Assembly: GCF_024612015.1 (NCBI RefSeq)
Contig: NZ_CP102512.1
Location: forward strand, 10,788,001-10,852,000
Direction: 5' to 3'
DNA from: Streptomyces sp. CA-210063
GTDB taxonomy: Bacteria > Actinomycetota > Actinomycetes > Streptomycetales > Streptomycetaceae
Length of the DNA stretch: 64,000 nucleotides
A program made the position numbers and the translations under genes. Shown in pieces: positions 62,208 to 64,000 of the stretch (the stretch's first letter is position 1; every line of letters starts with the position of its first letter). The notes beneath the pieces are model-generated. The model was not told the DNA's origin, did no database searches, and was given only the letters and a program-made list of their open reading frames with translations.

Positions 62208-64000
62208 TCAGTCCTGTGCGCTGGTACGCAGCCGGTGGGCGAGGGTTTGCTGCCATGCCTGGTCGGTGGCCGGGAGGGCAGCGTGGCAGATACGTGTGAG
62301 GGTGCCGTCGGCCAGCCAGCTCAGGTAGCGGCGTCGGCAGGTCTGGAAGGAGCCCAGGGCCTGGGGGAGGCGTCGCCAGGCCTGCCGGGTGCAGGCGATG
62401 TGGATGATGGCTTCCAGGATCTGCCGTTCGCTGCGGCGGCCGCCGGTGTGCGAGGGCGGGGGCAGCAGGGCGGACAGGGAGTGCCAGGCGGTGTCGCTGA
62501 TCCGCGGCTGCCACACCAACACCCTGCCGGCCAGCGCCTCCAGTTGGTCGATCAGGTCCTGCTGTTCTGGGTGCGGCAGTGGCTGCCGGTCCTGCTGCTC
62601 GCCCAGCCATGCGGTGGCCTGTTCGGCATCCGGTGCGCCCGGCCACCAGGCGATGCCGTCGGGGAGGCCGGCCAGGTGGTGGCGGCAGGCCCACCACATG
62701 CGCTGCCAGGCGACCGGCCAGGGCGGGTTCCACCAGGTATCGATAGCGGTCAGTTGCCGGCCCAGGCGGGTGGGCCGGCCGTGGGGGTGCTGACGCTGGC
62801 GTACCTGGTTGAGCCAGGTTCCCAGGGCGAATCCGGTGTCGGTGCGGGTGGGCTTGGAGACGGCGAGGTGGCCGTGGCGGGCGGCGTAGGCGCGGGCCTG
62901 GGCCAGGCCGTCGGCGGCCGGGCGGCGCCGGCCGGGCCAGGCGTTAAACCGTTCGGCCTCGGCCGCGGGCAGCCCGAGCTCGGCGAGCAGCTGCTGCTGG
63001 CCGTCGTGCAGCTGCGGGTAGTGGGTGATCTGGTGGCGCAGCCACCGCTCAAGCCAGCGCGGCAGCCCCTGCAGGTTGTCCCCGCCGTGTACCGGCCCGC
63101 GCTCCCTCACGTGGGTGCGGGCGCGGTACCAGGCCCGCTGCCAGTCGACCGGCCACGGCGGGTTCCACCAGGCATCCAGTGCGCCGAGCTGTTCCGCCTG
63201 CCGGCGGGTCAGCGACGCCGCGTCGGCACGCCGGTTGGCCAGCCACCGCCCCAGATCGAAGCCCGCACCGGCCCGGCCGCTGGTGTGGGGGAGCGCCAGG
63301 TGTCCCCACCGCGCCGCGTGAGCCCGCGCGTGCTCGAGCCCCTCGGCGAACAGCTCCTCGTGCCGCCGCGTCAGGCCCTGACCGTGCCCGGTACGCCGCG
63401 GCACAGCCGGCTCCGCCCGCCACCCTCCCGCCCCCGCCCCCGCAGCCCCGCCCGGACCCGCGCCGGTATCGAAGGCGGGTGCCAGCAGACGCAGGCCCGG
63501 GCCCACCTCCACGGGCCGGTGCGCGCTGCGCACCCACCACATCCCCCGCCCGGGCGGCGGCAGCACCGCCGCGGGCCGGCGCTGCTCGCGGGCCACCGCC
63601 TGCACCCACACCGACAACGGCCCTGCCTGATCAGGCTGTTCGACCTCCCCCAGCCAGTCCCGTCCCAGCCGGGCACCCAACGCGGCCACGAACCCCTCCC
63701 CACCCGGCCTGCGCACCAGCCCCGGCGCTGCGCCCCCGGCAGCCAGCTCCCGTACCACCGGATCGCTCAACGCCGCCGCCACCGTCACCACCTCGGGAAA
63801 GACCACCACGTCCCGCACCAGCAGCCGCCACTGCCGCTCCCCCCAGCCCGGCGGTTCCGGATACCGCCGGCAGGTGGCCGCCACCACCTGTTCCAGACGC
63901 GGCCCCCACACCCGCTCCCGCGCCCAGAACTCCTCCCGCTCCCACCACCCGCACACCACCGCCCGCGCCAGCGCGAACACCTCCCCGCCCACCACCCCCA
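62208..64000 (-). CDS. TniQ-like fusion with four helicase-associated repeats and a DUF4096 domain (5' end outside window)
   Basis: The frame is open from the right edge to 62208, at least 595 residues. Counting from GTG 63995, residues 1-165 match the C-terminal half of the neighbouring TniQ (VFALARAVVCGWWEREEFWA, WRLLVRDVVVFPEVVTVAAA, GPLSVWVQAV). Residues about 212-486 form four helicase-associated-type units, two strong: GLEHARAHAARWGHLALP to LDAWWNPPW, and GLAQARAYAARHGHLAVS to IDTWWNPPW. Residues about 497-570 are DUF4096-like (RISDTAWHSLSALLPPPSHT, QAWRRLPQALGSFQTCRRRY), the DNA-binding head of IS5 transposases. No helicase or DDE motifs are present. The likely role is an expanded DNA-reading target selector; this is inference. 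Confidence 0.75.
   Translation of the reverse strand, partial: GVVGGEVFALARAVVCGWWEREEFWARERVWGPRLEQVVAATCRRYPEPPGWGERQWRLLVRDVVVFPEVVTVAAALSDPVVRELAAGGAAPGLVRRPGGEGFVAALGARLGRDWLGEVEQPDQAGPLSVWVQAVAREQRRPAAVLPPPGRGMWWVRSAHRPVEVGPGLRLLAPAFDTGAGPGGAAGAGAGGWRAEPAVPRRTGHGQGLTRRHEELFAEGLEHARAHAARWGHLALPHTSGRAGAGFDLGRWLANRRADAASLTRRQAEQLGALDAWWNPPWPVDWQRAWYRARTHVRERGPVHGGDNLQGLPRWLERWLRHQITHYPQLHDGQQQLLAELGLPAAEAERFNAWPGRRRPAADGLAQARAYAARHGHLAVSKPTRTDTGFALGTWLNQVRQRQHPHGRPTRLGRQLTAIDTWWNPPWPVAWQRMWWACRHHLAGLPDGIAWWPGAPDAEQATAWLGEQQDRQPLPHPEQQDLIDQLEALAGRVLVWQPRISDTAWHSLSALLPPPSHTGGRRSERQILEAIIHIACTRQAWRRLPQALGSFQTCRRRYLSWLADGTLTRICHAALPATDQAWQQTLAHRLRTSAQD

Larger units (their letters stand above)
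56243..64000 (-). mobile_element. Tn7-like transposon, left end and core genes (right end outside window)
   Basis: The element runs from the broken epimerase to the window edge. All genes read leftwards in the order TniQ-HA-DUF4096 fusion, TniQ, TnsA-like, TnsB, TnsC/TniB. TnsA/TnsB overlap by 4 bases (GTGA) and TnsB/TnsC by about 7. The 230-bp end region beyond TnsC carries repeated TGTxTG-GCTGG-like motifs expected of TnsB binding sites. The exact terminus is not fixed; a TGT at 56263 is a candidate. No CRISPR array or Cas gene was seen on this side. Confidence 0.8.

Noticed and set aside
62208..64000. Helicase gene, suggested by helicase-associated repeats
   Set aside because: No Walker or SF2 helicase motifs are present in the visible part; only the associated DNA-binding type repeats occur, attached to a TniQ-like region.
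56243..64000. CRISPR-associated transposon
   Set aside because: No repeat-spacer array, Cas5-8 or Cas12k gene is visible. The unseen right side could still hold them.

Overview
The window is high-GC DNA with Streptomyces-type genes: twin-arginine and lipoprotein export signals, a LAL-type LuxR regulator, GTG starts, ATGA/GTGA overlaps and actinobacterial insertion sequences. It looks like an accessory chromosomal region of a Streptomyces or close relative. No rRNA, tRNA or CRISPR array was recognised by eye.

Layout. (1) 1-15177 is a carbohydrate island. A LacI-type regulator sits beside a binding protein and two permeases of a sugar ABC importer without its own ATPase. A GH127 enzyme, a very large exported GH121-like enzyme and a Tat-exported GH146-like enzyme follow. 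On the other strand is a second GH121-like gene broken by one TAA codon. The set resembles the bifidobacterial system for beta-L-arabinofuranosides of plant hydroxyproline-rich glycoproteins. (2) 15205-24103 holds a four-gene operon (ABC ATPase, ABC permease, histidine kinase, NarL-type regulator) behind a perfect 26-bp palindrome, then a LAL regulator and a WD40 membrane protein. (3) 24124-36201 is a patchwork: a TnpB gene abutting a beheaded MFS gene, a frameshifted PPOX gene, a lipoprotein, a PLP decarboxylase with a divergent Lrp regulator, and a hydrolase/NmrA divergon whose two promoters each carry a pair of GAAACCG-N2-CGGTTTC operators 24 bp apart. (4) 36718-55640 is dominated by mobile DNA: split IS1380, one intact IS3 element with a visible -1 slippery site and GTAT target repeat, IS21, IS1182 and other transposases. 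Between them lie small exported proteins, HxlR and ArsR-type regulators, a cysteine hydrolase and a prepilin peptidase. (5) From about 56243 to the right edge lies one end of a Tn7-like transposon cutting off an epimerase gene. Its genes run leftwards: a TniQ-like fusion with helicase-associated repeats and a DUF4096 domain, a TniQ, a TnsA-like protein lacking the usual catalytic residues, a TnsB with two frameshifts, and a TnsC/TniB ATPase.

The best candidate for something new is the Tn7-like element, above all the TniQ-HA-DUF4096 fusion beside a degenerate TnsA. Many genes across the window carry single-base indels, often in G/C runs. These may be real decay or uncorrected sequencing errors, and this should be settled before calling them pseudogenes.
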